This document shows positions 10,132-21,010 of a stretch of 64,000 nucleotides of DNA, piece after piece; the first letter of the stretch is position 1; each line of letters starts with the position of its first letter. The DNA lies in the NCBI GenBank assembly GCA_026122225.1, contig JANEZZ010000525.1, forward strand, positions 1 through 64,000, in the 5' to 3' direction. Under the pieces are notes generated by a model. That model saw nothing but the letters and a program-made list of their open reading frames with translations. It did not search any database and was not told the DNA's origin. The stretch comes from Heloderma charlesbogerti (Eukaryota; Chordata; Lepidosauria; Squamata; Helodermatidae). Both the position numbers and the translations under genes were made by a program.

Positions 10132-11631
10132 ATGGGAAAGACTAGAGATCTCTTCAAGAAAATTGGAGATCTCAGGGGAATGTTTTGTGCAAAGACGGGC
10201 ATGATAAAGGACAAAGAAGGCAGGGACCTAACAGAAGCAGATGAGATTAAGAAGAGGTGGCAAGAATACACAGAAGAACTATACAGGAAAGATCTGAATG
10301 TCCCTGATAGCCATGATAGTGTGGTCACTGAACTTGAGCCGGACATCCTTGAGAGTGAAGTCAAGTGGGCCTTAGGAAGCATTAGTAACAACAAAGCTAG
10401 CGGAGATGACAGTATTCCAGCCGAGCTATTTAAAATCCTAAAAGATGATGCTGTTAAAGTGCTGCATTCAATATGCCAACAAATCTGGAACACTCAACAG
10501 TGGCCACAGGACTGGAAAAGGTCAGTTTACATTCCAATTCCAAAGAAGGGCAACGCCAAAGAGTGTTCAAACTACCGCACAATTGCGCTCATTTCACATG
10601 CCAGCAAGGTGATGCTCAAAATCCTACAAGCTAGGCTTCAGCAGTATGCGAACCGAGAACTACCGGAAGTACAAGCTGGGTTTAGAAGAGGCAGAGGAAC
10701 TAGAGATCAAATCGCCAACATTCGCTGCATCATGGAGAAAGCAAGAGAATTCCAGAAAAACGTCTATTTCTGCTTCATTGACTACGCTAAAGCCTTTGAT
10801 TGTGTGGATCACAACAAACTGTGGCAAATTCGTAAAGTGATGGGAGTACCAGACCACCTTACCTGTCTCCTGAGAAACCTGTACGAGGGTCAAGAAGCAA
10901 CAGTAAGAACCAGACATGGAACAACCGATTGGTTCAAAATTGGGAAAGGAGTACGACAAGGCTGCATATTGTCACCCTGCTTATTTAACTTATATGCAGA
11001 GTACATCATGAGAAATGCCGGATTGGTCAGAATTAAGATTGCCGGGAGAATTATCAACAACCTCCGATATGCAGACGATACCACCCTAATGGCAGAAAGC
11101 GAAGAGGATCTCAAGAGCCTCTTGTTGAGGGTGAAAGAGGAGAGTGCAAAAGCTGGTTTGAAACTCAACATTAAAAAAACTAAGATCATGTCATCTGGCC
11201 CTATCACTTCCTGGCATATAGAAGGGGAAGAAATGGAAGCAGTGACAGATTTTACTTTCTTGGGCTCCAAGATCACCGCAGATGGTGACTGTAGCCATGA
11301 AATTAAAAGACGCTTGCTCCTTGGGAGGAAAGCTATGGCAAACCTAGACAGCATAGTAAGAAGCAGAGACATCACCTTGCCGACAAAGGTCCATATAATC
11401 AAAGCTATGGTTTTCCCAGTAGTAATGTATGGCTGTGAGAGCTGGACTATAAGGAAGGCTGAGCGCCGAAGAATTGATGCTTTCGAACTGTGGTGCTGGA
11501 GAAGACTCTTACGAGTGCCCTGGACTGCAAGGAGGTCAAATCAGTCCATCCTAAAGGAAATCAACCCTGAGTGCTCATTGGAAGGACAGATACTGAAGCT
11601 GAAGCTCCAATATTTTGGCCACCTAATGTGA
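10132..11631 (+). pseudogene. BovB copy 2, reverse transcriptase
   Basis: This 499-codon frame covers essentially the whole RT. Visible blocks are IPIPKKGNAKECSNYRTIAL (134-153), GFRRGRGTRDQ (183-193), motif A FIDYAKAFD (215-223), motif B GVRQGCILSP (273-282), the catalytic YADD (313-316), LKLNIKKTKIM (343-353) and an FLGSKIT block, then the C-terminal YGCESWT region. Four residues between NAGL and RIKIAG are missing relative to other copies, in frame. It ends at a TGA in place of an Arg codon near the C terminus. The polymerase core looks intact. Confidence 0.96.
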
Positions 11632-11655
11632 AGAGAAAACTCCCTGGAAAAGACC

Positions 11656-11838
11656 GTGATGCTGGGAAAGACTGAAGGCAAAAGGAGAAGGGGACGGCAG
11701 AGGATGAGATGGCTAGATAGCATCACGGATGCAATGAATATGAACTTGAGCACGCTCCGGGAGAGAGCGCAGGACAGGAAGGCCTGGCGTGCTATGGTCC
11801 ATGGGGTCACGAAGAGTCGGACACGACTGAACGACTGA
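11656..11838 (+). pseudogene. BovB copy 2, extreme C terminus
   Basis: This 60-codon piece continues the same frame after the TGA at 11629-11631. It holds the basic stretch GKRRRGRQRMRWLDSITDAM and ends GVTKSRTRLND just before the (ACA)n tail. The basic patch is shared by all BovB copies here. Confidence 0.9.
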
Positions 11839-11858
11839 ACAACAACAACAACACAACC

Positions 11859-14225
11859 AGCTGAGTTTGCTATCAATAATTAGAGGGAACGTTGATTGAT
11901 TGATTGATTGATTTTCCCCTGGAATCTGATGAACTTCAAATCAACCACTAACTTCTCAAGACTGGGAAACAGAAATGTAAAATGGAATTCCTCCAGTAGT
12001 TTTCACATGTGTTTATTGGTAATGGAAATGATACTTTCAAATCCCATTGAAACGCATGTAATTTACACTGACAAAGTTCCTGATGGATTATGCCTGTGTC
12101 ATCTTTTCTGCAGACTGACTATACAATGTCTTTTAAAAGCAGTTTTAGGGCCAAGCAAAGCATACTTTCTTATTGCTGTGGAATACATATAACATCTACA
12201 CTTTCCAGCAGATAGTAATGCAGTAAATTAGCATTCACTCCTAATGGCACACTTTGTCCGTATGGTACTGTAGGCAGAATATTTTCTAACCTGTATTTGC
12301 ATTGGAAATTAAAGCACAAATGGGCAGAGGAACAATTATGCATCCTTGCTAATTAATGTTTCAAAAATGAATTATGTAAATGAGCCACAAAAGGCTCATT
12401 TAAAGTTGGTTCCCGATATTCTTTATGGGAATATTTTGAACGGTTTCTGGCTTTCTGCTTCATAAATAGTGATGGCTCTTTAAAAATCATGCAGCATAAT
12501 GCAGATGTAATAAAAAGTTAGAATAATTGCCTTTTGTTGTCTAAGTAAATGCTTTAGCTAAAGTATGCATTTCTTAATATTCGTGGCATTGGCATTCTGC
12601 ATTTTCAGAGTAAAGATGCAAATGTATACACATTACCTGGGAGTAAGCCCCATTAAACTCAGTGGCACATACTTGTGAGAAGACATGCATATGATTGTGC
12701 TATTGCTGTAAATAAGGCAATGTTTTAATCTACAAATAGCTGGGCTTCATTGAACTGACAGGAAGTTTGGATGGAGATTGTCTTTGCAATTTTAAAAAGG
12801 TAGAGTGCCTTAGGAAGTAATTGGCACTTTGTGTTAATGACTGGTATATGTTAATACTTAAAGCTACTGATAAAAGAGTTAGGTATTCTTTTCAATGGTG
12901 AACTAGGAAACAGGGATCAAATTACCAGGTGTCAAGGCATTCTATTCTCATCAACTGGTAGCATCAATAGATGTAGATCTAGGCCTAAAAAAGACAAAAT
13001 GGAAGCCACAATTAGGGACCACTTTGTTTCTTGTTCCTCTATGCCTGTTCTAGCAACTGCTGGGACAATCATTTTACACTTTGAGAATGTTGGCAGTATT
13101 ACATTAATTCAGAGGAACTGGTGCCATATATATGCAATTATATGTGTTACAACCCAGTTCCAAAAGGTAGACATAGCTGCCTGTTCACTGGAAAATACTC
13201 TCTCGTCTGATAATAAAAAATATATTGATACAGCTATGATGGTTCTGGACTGGACCAATTTGATCATTGATAATCTAATCCCTTTACCCCCTTTGCATCT
13301 CCTCCATGCCTTGTAGCACGCTCGTCCCCTATGCCTTCCATTGACTATACAGTGAGAGTCATTGCGGTGGACTAGAGTTTTGGATTTGGACTAGGGATAG
13401 CTGGGCTCAGATCCTACCACCACCACCATAGTGATGAAGTAGGCTATTCATCTCCAGTTTTATGTCAGCCTATGACAATTGCACAGCTACATTCCACACA
13501 GGAAACTGCCCTGGACATCTGAGCTGGGAGGAGAAGTACCCTCTTCCAAGTGACAACAGACTGCAGTTTGACTGCTGGGAAATTGCCATATCTTTCCCAC
13601 GGAAATGCTACCTTGAGAAAAGTCATATGACCCCCAACAAAAAATAGAGAACTAGCTGGCAAGTTATTGTACAATAAAGCATTTCTTTAGAAAACGTCCT
13701 CAAAGTCTCTGTGAATCACAGCTCAATTTGTTTTCCTGCAAGCTCTTGTTATTACCACCATTCTGAAAATATCTGAGCAACTAAGGACATTTTCCCCCAG
13801 AATACTGAATTGCTATTTGCTCCAATTTCTTTCTTTGTCTTTCTTTTTTTCAATTACCCTGTTCTAGAACCTGAATATTTAGAAAACTCTGTCTTTGTTT
13901 CTGTGGGTTGTATCCAATGGCGTCATTCCACTAGTGCAAAGCTTCTACCATTTGCAGGAACCCTGCTTTCATTGTTGCAAAGCTGTAGTTTGCCCCAGCA
14001 TCTAGTACTCAGGGATATACTGCTTCTGAACATGAAGGTTCCATTTAACTATCATGGTTGATAGAACACTGATAGGCCTATCCTCCACAAATTTGTGGAT
14101 TTCTTTGAAAAAAGCCACATGAGGCCTAGTCTACACATACAGAACAATTAGGCAGTAGAATTCCAAGGTGGTACTATAGTACTTCAGACTGCGGGGGGGG
14201 GATATAATTTTATCACTCCCCCTCT
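11859..14225. other. AT-rich single-copy DNA, no gene seen
   Basis: No coding region is recognisable. A (GATT)n run lies near 11893-11913. About 12210-12600 is AT-rich with homeobox-like motifs (CTAATTAATG, ATGCAT) and a perfect 9-bp-arm hairpin at 12378-12401. A degenerate copy of the common short CCCATTAAACTCAGTGG repeat is at about 12615-12705. Confidence 0.5.
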
Positions 14226-14392
14226 AGTAAAAACAACTAAAATGTTCAAGGAGCTGGAGCAACTCCCCTATGAGGAAAGGTTACAACATCTGGGATTGTT
14301 TAGCTTAGAAAAATAGCAAGTAAATGGAGACATGATAGAAGTGTACAAAACTATGCATGGTGGGGAGAAAGTGGATAGGGAGACTTCAGTTG
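14226..14392 (+). mobile_element. CR1 LINE fragment
   Basis: The stretch AATGTTCAAGGAGCTGGAGC, AACTCCCCTATGAGGAAAGG, TTACAACATCTGGGA and ATGATAGAAGTGTACAAAA is closely similar to the CR1 copy at 23081-23240. It encodes the near-C-terminal part of the CR1 reverse transcriptase. It breaks off in the middle of the protein and no borders are visible. Confidence 0.75.
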
Positions 14393-14651
14393 ACTTCATC
14401 CCCTTCATGTGTTTTTTCAACATGTGGTGGGGTCATGATGGCTAACACACACACCCCCACATACACACCCCCCCACTGTTGATATGTGGGCAAGTTACAT
14501 CCCCTCTGACTGCATGTTTGGCTGTACACATGCACAGATATACATGTGTACGGCTCCTCCATGGAAAGGGAAATCCTGTGCATTTTAGCAATACAAGACC
14601 AGGCAATGTGTCTCAATCACACACTGAAAGGAAGTGTGACGGGGTTTGAGT

Positions 14652-15330
14652 GGAAAACCCCCCCCCCAATCTTCTGGCAGTGAATTCCATAACTTAATTA
14701 TGCACTGTGTAGTGAAGTACTTTCTTTTGTCTAACCTGAATCTACTGTCATTCAATTTCACTGGGTGAAGAGAGTTCTGCTATTTTGAGAGAGGGAGAAC
14801 AAATTCTCTCTCTCTCCCCGCCCCTTTCTCTATATTCCATTTTCTCCAATTATAATTTTTCACTCTCCCCATTCTACAGTTATAATTTTATAAACCTCTG
14901 TCTTGTCTACCTTTATTAGTTCTTTCCTCTCACCTATTATTTATTATATTTTTATGCCATCAAGGAGTTCAGAGCAGTGTGCAAATTCCCCTCCCACCTG
15001 TATTTTTCTTACAACAATTTTGTAAGGTAGGTTAGGCTAAGAGTGTGTGATTGGCCCAAAATCACCCAGTGACCTTTGAGGCTGAGTAGAGATTTGAACC
15101 TGGATCTCCCTGATCCTAGCCCAACACATTTATCACTACACTACACTAGCTCTCTAAAAAGCCCCCAGACGCTTCAGCCTTTCCTCATACAAAAATGCTC
15201 CATACCTTTGATTATTTAAGTTGTCTTTCCAAACCTTTTTCTGTGTCTATAATGTCCTTTTTGTGATGTTAAAATGCCAGAACTTCACACAGAAGTTCTA
15301 AATGTGGCAATACCGCGCAGATTTATATAA
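14652..15330 (-). mobile_element. CR1 LINE fragment, split by a SINE
   Basis: Two segments, 14652-14935 and 15163-15330, read as consecutive parts of one CR1 copy on the minus strand: the first holds GTGAATTCCATAACTTAATT and the second CAGCCTTTCCTCATAC and an ATGTCCTTTTTGTGATG block. The intervening 225 bp is a SINE. The copy is old and has many substitutions. Confidence 0.7.
14936..15162 (-). mobile_element. tRNA-derived SINE inserted in CR1
   Basis: On the minus strand the head has an A-box-like AGTGTAGTGATAAATGTG and a B-box-like GGTTCAAATCT, as expected for an RNA polymerase III promoter from a tRNA. The middle has GGTCACTGGGTGATTTTGG and GTAGGTTAGGCTAAGAG in its two orientations, and the tail is AT-rich (TATTATTTATTATATTTTTA). 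CTCTC occurs at both borders and may be the target duplication. It interrupts the CR1 copy, so it is the younger insertion. Confidence 0.75.
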
Positions 15331-17550
15331 TGGCATTACACATGCTGTTTTTCATTGCCAGGAGAAATGAGCTAAATGTGTGTTTTCTGTTCCCGCTATT
15401 CTAGGCAATGTAGAAAGAATATTTGGGAACTGAAATTCATTTTGTCCTCTCAGTTGTCAAATATGATGGACAGTTCTGGAGGATGCGAGATTAGTTCTTG
15501 CCAATAGAATGGTGTTTTTGAAAACACCTCCCCTTCAGACTAGATATTTATGTTTGGATTCATTTTGTAAGGATCACATCTGCAATCATAATTCTTTATA
15601 TAACATGAATCTATATGAAACTACCAGAACCAGTTCAAATTGGCTTAAAACCCTCATCTTCTACAGTGGTCTGCTGCCAGTAAGATCTTTTGCCGCAGAT
15701 ATTATCATCATCATCGTCATCATCACGACCACATTTCTATAACGCCACATAGCTGAAGCTCTCTGGCCAGTTTACAGAAGTTGCTGCTTTCTCCACACCT
15801 CTTTCACCTCCTGGCTGTTAACAACCAGACAGCAGTTCTCAGTGAATGCTGGATTTGGCCACAGTCTAGTTGCTGACTCCCCTATCGTACACACTCTTCA
15901 CAGTATTTGTCAGAAATTTGGAAATGTTATTTCAAAGGTCAAAAGACTGCTAGATTGAGCTGGAAATATTATGGCCCAGTTTTTGCAAAGCAAGCTATTT
16001 GTTGTTGTCTCAATCATTCATACTGTATCTTATTTGTGCCCACATCTGTAACAGAATTACGCTCAGGGCATCAGTGAAATCAGATCTTGCTGGCTCAATG
16101 ATCCCGCCGCCCCCCCCCTTTTATTCTGTGGGAAAAACCTCACTACAAACACCCTGATCTGGTCTCCCAAACATAGAACTTAACATTCAGCTTCCCAGTC
16201 CTAACACCTCAAGTGAGTACAAAATGCTAACAATTTGCCAAGCCTTTAAGGCATCCTTGTCATGTTAATTTGAGTACTTACAGTGCAGCTAACTGACACA
16301 GCCTGTGTGATCCAGTCACTGGTATTTTAAATGCTGTCTTTTACAAGTCAATAAAACCTGGTGTCAGCATGGCCATTTCCTTTGCTGATCATTGCCTGAC
16401 AGTTTTGTGTTGTTCTACCACCCAGCCTCCACTTTCATTGGAGTAAAACAACAACCTCACATATCCCCTTCAAAAAGGAAGTCATTCATCCCATAATTGC
16501 CCTGGCCCCAAACAAGCCATGAGCATACAATAAAGGCAATCTGTCCCATGTTAGATGGAAGCTTAACCAGATGCCTAGGGTTTCTGCTGCATATTCAGCC
16601 AAAGTATGGACAGAATTATTCGCTTTTGAACTGAGATTTATTTATATTATGAGACGGGGGAAGGAGGGAGTGGGACACTTTTCTCCCCGACCTGAAACGA
16701 GCAAACAGGCAGAATATAGGGCCACTTTGTTTCAAGCTTTGGGGTCAGCAGGGTATTCAAGAAAGAAAGTGGGATATCTGAAACATTTAGGAAACAAACA
16801 TAATTGAAGGCGGATGGCATTTGGCTTCAGAAGCAGAGACTTTATTTCCGTAGCATGTCATTTTTCACATTGATTCGTAAAGGTTAGGGCATTGAAGTGT
16901 TACATGGCAAACCTGGAGAGCTGTATGAATGTTTCCAAAATGAAGGGGACAAAGTGTTTGCTGACAGCTTCTACAACATAGCAAAGGCCCACTTCTTACC
17001 CTAGGCGGGTGGCATGGGAGCCAAAGCAGAATGGGGCCTTTCCACACAGATTGTGGAAACCTTATCTCAAAGCATCAAAAATATCAGGCTTTTAAAAAGA
17101 GTTCTGGAGATGCAGGAAGAGAAAGACGGATGCCAGTCTTAGCATCTCCGCTTCCTTTCACAGTAGCTCCATATACTACTTCACCTCAAGAAAGTGCTTT
17201 GGAGAAGCTCAGCTTCTCAGCTTCTTCTTCTTACTTCAGGCAGCCATGACCCCAGGAATACGTGCCTCTATTCACATCTAACCTAGGGTGCATCCAGATG
17301 GAGGGCTACTAGCATTACCAGTCAGGAGGCATTGTGCCGCTGTTCTGTCTTTTCTTCTTCAACAGTGTTTTTATGGTAAGAAGATGGAGAAATGGTGTAA
17401 ATATGAGAGGGCTACAGATTTTAAGATGACGTCCTCTGGACCCCACCCATAAAATTCTGTGAATGCGGTAGTGCAATTGCATAATAAAAGCCTTGGCTGG
17501 AAGCACTCCTACTTGACAAGCTGGGGTCATTCCATACAGCAGCTCTCAAA
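15331..17550. other. No gene seen; one L2-like tail
   Basis: About 15700-15785 holds an (ATC)n-rich run followed by CGCCACATAGCTGAAGCTCT, a minus-strand tail of the L2-like LINE family. The rest is single-copy sequence with short open frames of no recognisable family. Confidence 0.45.
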
Positions 17551-18135
17551 AGCAAGTTTATTTATTTGTTTATACATTTTAACATTTATATACCACTCTT
17601 TATCAAGAGTATGTCTCTGTATACCAGTTGCTGAGAAACACATGTGCAAGGGTGCTATTGCACTCATGTCCTACTTGTGGGTTTCCCACAGGCAGCTATT
17701 TGGCCACTGTGTGAACTAGATGGACCTTTGTTCTGATCTAGCAGGGTTCTTCTTATGCTCTTACATTCTGAGAGACTTCAAGGTGGGTTACAAATATTAA
17801 ATCAAGTCGAACAATATTAAATACACTCAAAACACCAAGCAGATTAAATCACACTTAAACATCGGGGAGCTTACAAATACTTAAGAGAGTAAAAAATGTT
17901 TTCGGGTGAATAAACAAAGGTTTTGCCTGATGCCCAAAAGACAGGAAAGCTGGTGCTAGCCTTACCTCCATGGGAAGGGCATTCTAGCATTGGGGTGTCA
18001 CTACTAAAAAAGCCCACTCTCTTGTAGATGTAACCCTCACCTCTGATGGAAGTGGTTTTTTGAGAAGGGCATTGGCCAATTACATTAGTGGGCAGGCAGG
18101 TTGGTGTCGGGGGAGAGCAGTTGGATGACTCTACA
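17551..18135 (-). mobile_element. L2-like LINE 3' region, split by a CR1 tail
   Basis: Segments 17551-17609 and 17765-18135 look like one minus-strand copy: an AT-rich tail (TTTATTTATTTG), a TATATACCACTC block and the later GGTGGGTTACAAATATTAAA. The right part has ATGGGAAGGGCATTCTAGC, comparable to the AGCTCATTCCACAGCCTGG block of the better L2-like copy at 44502-45067. The element is non-coding here. Confidence 0.5.
17610..17764 (+). mobile_element. CR1 LINE 3' end
   Basis: The block from GTATGTCTCTGTATACCAGT through GCACTCATGTCCTACTTGTG and GGTCTGATC-like TGTTCTGATCTAGCAGGG to CTTATGCTCTTAC is the CR1 3' untranslated end, as in the copies ending at 23642 and at 63258 (minus). It lies inside the L2-like copy. 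Confidence 0.75.
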
Positions 18136-18227
18136 ACTCTCAGCATCCCTCCAGCCAGCCATGCTGGCCAGGGCATGCCAGGAAGTGTATGACTCCTTCC
18201 TGTCTAAACATGCATAGGATTGCACCC

Positions 18228-18676
18228 TGGGAGAGCAATCCAATGGCCACTAGACAGTGTATACAGGGCCACAGGATTTTTTGGTTTCTGGGAACTGAAC
18301 TTGGAGCCAGGGCTCCGAGCTTGGTTCCCAGAAACCATGCTCCCCTCCCCCTCCCCGACTGCCTCATAGGCGGCATGGTTCTCACTGGTCTACACGCTCA
18401 GAAACAGAGCGCAGAGAGGGCAAAAAGGGGGCATTCCTGGGGGCAAGGAGGACACCGCAGAAGCTTCTTTATGAGGCTTCCTATATGCCCTGCAGCATCC
18501 CACCCTCCCGCTCCAAGGCATCCTGGCTAGACAGCTGAAATTGAGCATTTAGCTGAAAATACAGGGTGGCTGGAGCATGGAGGAGAGGATTTCCTCCGTG
18601 CTCTGGCCCCCCTGCATTGGATAGGCATCAGCCTCTGAGTTCAGAAGCTGATGTCCATCCTGATAGGTTTGTGCCC
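18228..18676. mobile_element. Harbinger-like MITE, degenerate copy A
   Basis: The left end GGGAGAGCAATCCAATGGCC and right end CCTGATAGGTTTGTGCCC are degenerate forms of the terminal repeats of copies at 22148-23080 and 29965-30392 (GGGAGCAATCCTAT type). Interior blocks such as CAAAAAGGGGGCATTCCTGG, CTGGCTAGACAGCTG and CTGCATTGGATAGGC are shared with them. An internal inverted repeat at about 18283-18337 is also visible. No transposase is encoded. Confidence 0.65.
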
Positions 18677-18921
18677 TTAGAATATTTAGCAGTTCAGTGC
18701 TTGACGTGATGAGGGCAATCAAGGGAGGAAGACTTGTTTTTAGCATGGGCACTTTCTGTATATTGTAAGCTAGCAAGGGGTATCTGTCAATCTCTGTAAG
18801 CCAGCCTTTTGCTAAGAGTGGAATTATGAGCACAAAACCTGAATCTAAGCTGAAAAATCATAGGGTTGGTTCATTACACTGACTTAAGCAGGCCACACAG
18901 CTAAGTGTATGTAAGTGTAGA

Positions 18922-19060
18922 TCACAGATGGGGAATCTGGTGCCTCCAGATGTCAATGGACCACAACTCCATCATCCCTCATGATGGGTGATGCTGGCTT
19001 GGCTGTTGGGAGTTACAGTCCAACAATATCTGGAGGGCCATGTTTTCCTCACCCCTGGTG
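18922..19060. repeat. Foldback hAT-like MITE (CTCCAGATGT family)
   Basis: The left end GATGGGGAATCTGGTGCCTC faces the right end GGAGGGCCATGTTTTCCTCA, followed by CCCCTGG; inside, CCACAACTCCATCATCCCTC pairs with GTTGGGAGTTACAGTCC. This foldback layout recurs at 34493, 36606, 43295 and 48716 in the window. Terminal CAGGGGTGGG-type ends would fit hAT; no target duplication was confirmed. Confidence 0.6.
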
Positions 19061-19140
19061 TAGATGTATGCACCAAGGCCTGGGTTTTGGAGCTGGAGCT
19101 TAACACAGGGGAAAGAGGTATCGGGTGGGAATGACATTTG

Positions 19141-19954
19141 TGACATGATGCCACTCTTGCACTGGTTGCCAATTTGTTTCCAGGCACAATTCAAAGTGTT
19201 TTATTTATTGGTTTGTGTGTTTGTTTGTTTGTTTACTTACTTACTACTACACCACCCAGTAATCAAAGTGTTTGGGGTAGTTCACAACCCCTCCTCCCCC
19301 CTTAATATAAGCATAAGGTGTTGCTGATTGCCTTTAAAGCCCTAAATAGTTCGGTTGCAGGCTACCTGAGGGACTCTCTCCTCCCGTATCGGCCTGTCCA
19401 GTCATTAAAAAAAAGTGGAGGGGCCCTTTTCTACGATGGAGGCATGGCTGGTTAGAACAAGAAACAGGGCCTTCTCAGAGGCTCTGCCATTCCACACCTT
19501 GCCCAGTGAAGTTCAGGTGGCCCCCTCTCTGGTTGTCTTCCGATGGTTGGTCAAGACACCTTTTTTTATTCTGGCAGGCTTTATCAGATGACTGTGTTTC
19601 TATTTGTTTTATGGATATTGTTGTTTTAAGTTTGATGTTGTGACTTTAACCATTGTAAGTCACTCCCAGCAATGCCTTCTCTGTAGCGGCACCCACCTTC
19701 TGGAAAACCCTCCCCTGTGCAGTTTGGGAGGCAGAAAATGTGGCATTTTTCAAACACCTCCTAAAAATGCTCCTTTTCTCCCAGGCTTACCCTGGGCTGT
19801 AACTGCTGTTGGGTTTTACTTTGGTTTTACATGCCACTTTTAAACTTTTACGTTTTATATTATGTTTTATCATGTTGTATTTTATGTTTTTAATTGCTGT
19901 GAACAGCCTCAGTTGTTGGGCAGTATAGAAATGTAATTAATAAATGAATAAATA
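19141..19954 (+). mobile_element. L2-like LINE 3' half
   Basis: The sequence encodes, in several broken frames, the C-terminal reverse transcriptase block of an L2/CR1-type LINE: CACTGGTTGCCAATTTG gives HWLPI, followed by CACAATTCAAAGTG and TTTAAAGCCCTAAATAG. It ends in the typical 3' tail GTTGGGCAGTATAGAAATG followed by (AATAA)n. An insert at about 19205-19312 resembles a reversed tail of the same family. The assignment to L2 rather than another CR1-group LINE is tentative. Confidence 0.65.
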
Positions 19955-21010
19955 ATGCCCATATGCATAGGTATGAATTTTTATATAAATAAGAGTATAT
20001 AATGCACAGGAGAGAGGACATGCAGGCCTCCTGAAATCTGAATTGACAATGTCCATTGTAAATGGTTAATAGTAGAAATGCCACTCAGGATATGGCAAAT
20101 CAAGCATATCCTGAAGAGCATTAGGCTGCAGTCCTAAGCACTCTTTCTAGGGAGTAAGCCCCATTAAGCTCAGTAGGACTTCTTTCTGATACATGGATAA
20201 GATTGCATTGTAAAATTACTGCCCTTTTCATAACAGCAATTTAAGTTGTTTCATTTGTGAGCCATTAATGGATTCCTCATTCCTCTCCCCCACCTTTTCT
20301 GTAAATCTCACAGCAGATGAACCAACAGCTTGGCAATAAACAAACACCTGTCAATTAGGGGCACTCTCTTCATTCCAAATGGCCCCATGTTCTGTCATAT
20401 AAAATGACAGATAGATGATGCAAATACTTACAAAATGCAACTTTTCATCCATTCTTCAGATCACAGTATCCATCCCCATTTTTCTCCCAGCTTAAAGGCC
20501 TATTACTGGGTGGTATAGAAGCATACACAAGATAAAGGATAAAGGCAAGAGAAGGAAAATTGGGCAAGCGGGGAATGAATCCATAGTATCTATGGAAATA
20601 ACATTTAATCAGAAGAACAATGATAAGCATATAAATAACACATGTTCTGCACTGGTTACTATTGCCATATATTAAGCTTTCAAATGAACACTTACTTCAC
20701 ATGCCCCAACTCTGTGACACCACAGCCCTGATCCAAATGTCACACCCTGGTGGCTTTTTATAAATAAAAAAACTCCCCACACACATTGCAACATCCTTTT
20801 GGTCCATTTGTGGTGATTTACCACCAGAATGCACAACATTACAACAGACTAAAAACCTGCCACCAGGAGTTGGATGGTTCGTTCAAATCAATAAATACCA
20901 TTCAGCTGCCCAGCATGCCAACACTTTTCTATCCTTGTTATCCCTTCAGGACTACCGTGTCACAGTCTTCCTGTGACAGGAGAAAGCACGTAACATTTTC
21001 TGGGAGCTTG
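19955..21010. other. No gene seen; one short palindromic repeat
   Basis: About 20125-20210 is a copy of the common short repeat (GGAGTAAGCCCCATTAAGCT, then AGTAGGACTTC). Otherwise the sequence is AT-rich and without recognisable features. Confidence 0.45.

Larger units (their letters stand above)
8649..11850 (+). mobile_element. BovB (RTE-clade) LINE copy 2, near full length
   Basis: This plus-strand copy is bounded by an 8-bp duplication ACACAACC at 8641-8648 and 11851-11858. It runs from CTTCATGGATCACTG to the (ACA)n tail after the sequence CGGACACGACTGAACGACTG. Its 3.2 kb length and all domains match a complete BovB. It is the best preserved copy here: the frame is broken only by a 4-bp deletion near 9870 and by two nonsense codons, TGA at 10129-10131 (AGA in other copies) and TGA at 11629-11631 (CGA in other copies), plus an in-frame loss of four codons near 11025. 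It lies head to head in reverse orientation with copy 1. Confidence 0.96.

Noticed and set aside
18140..18530. Overlapping open frames on both strands near 18.2-18.5 kb
   Set aside because: They fall in the degenerate Harbinger-like MITE, which contains an internal inverted repeat.
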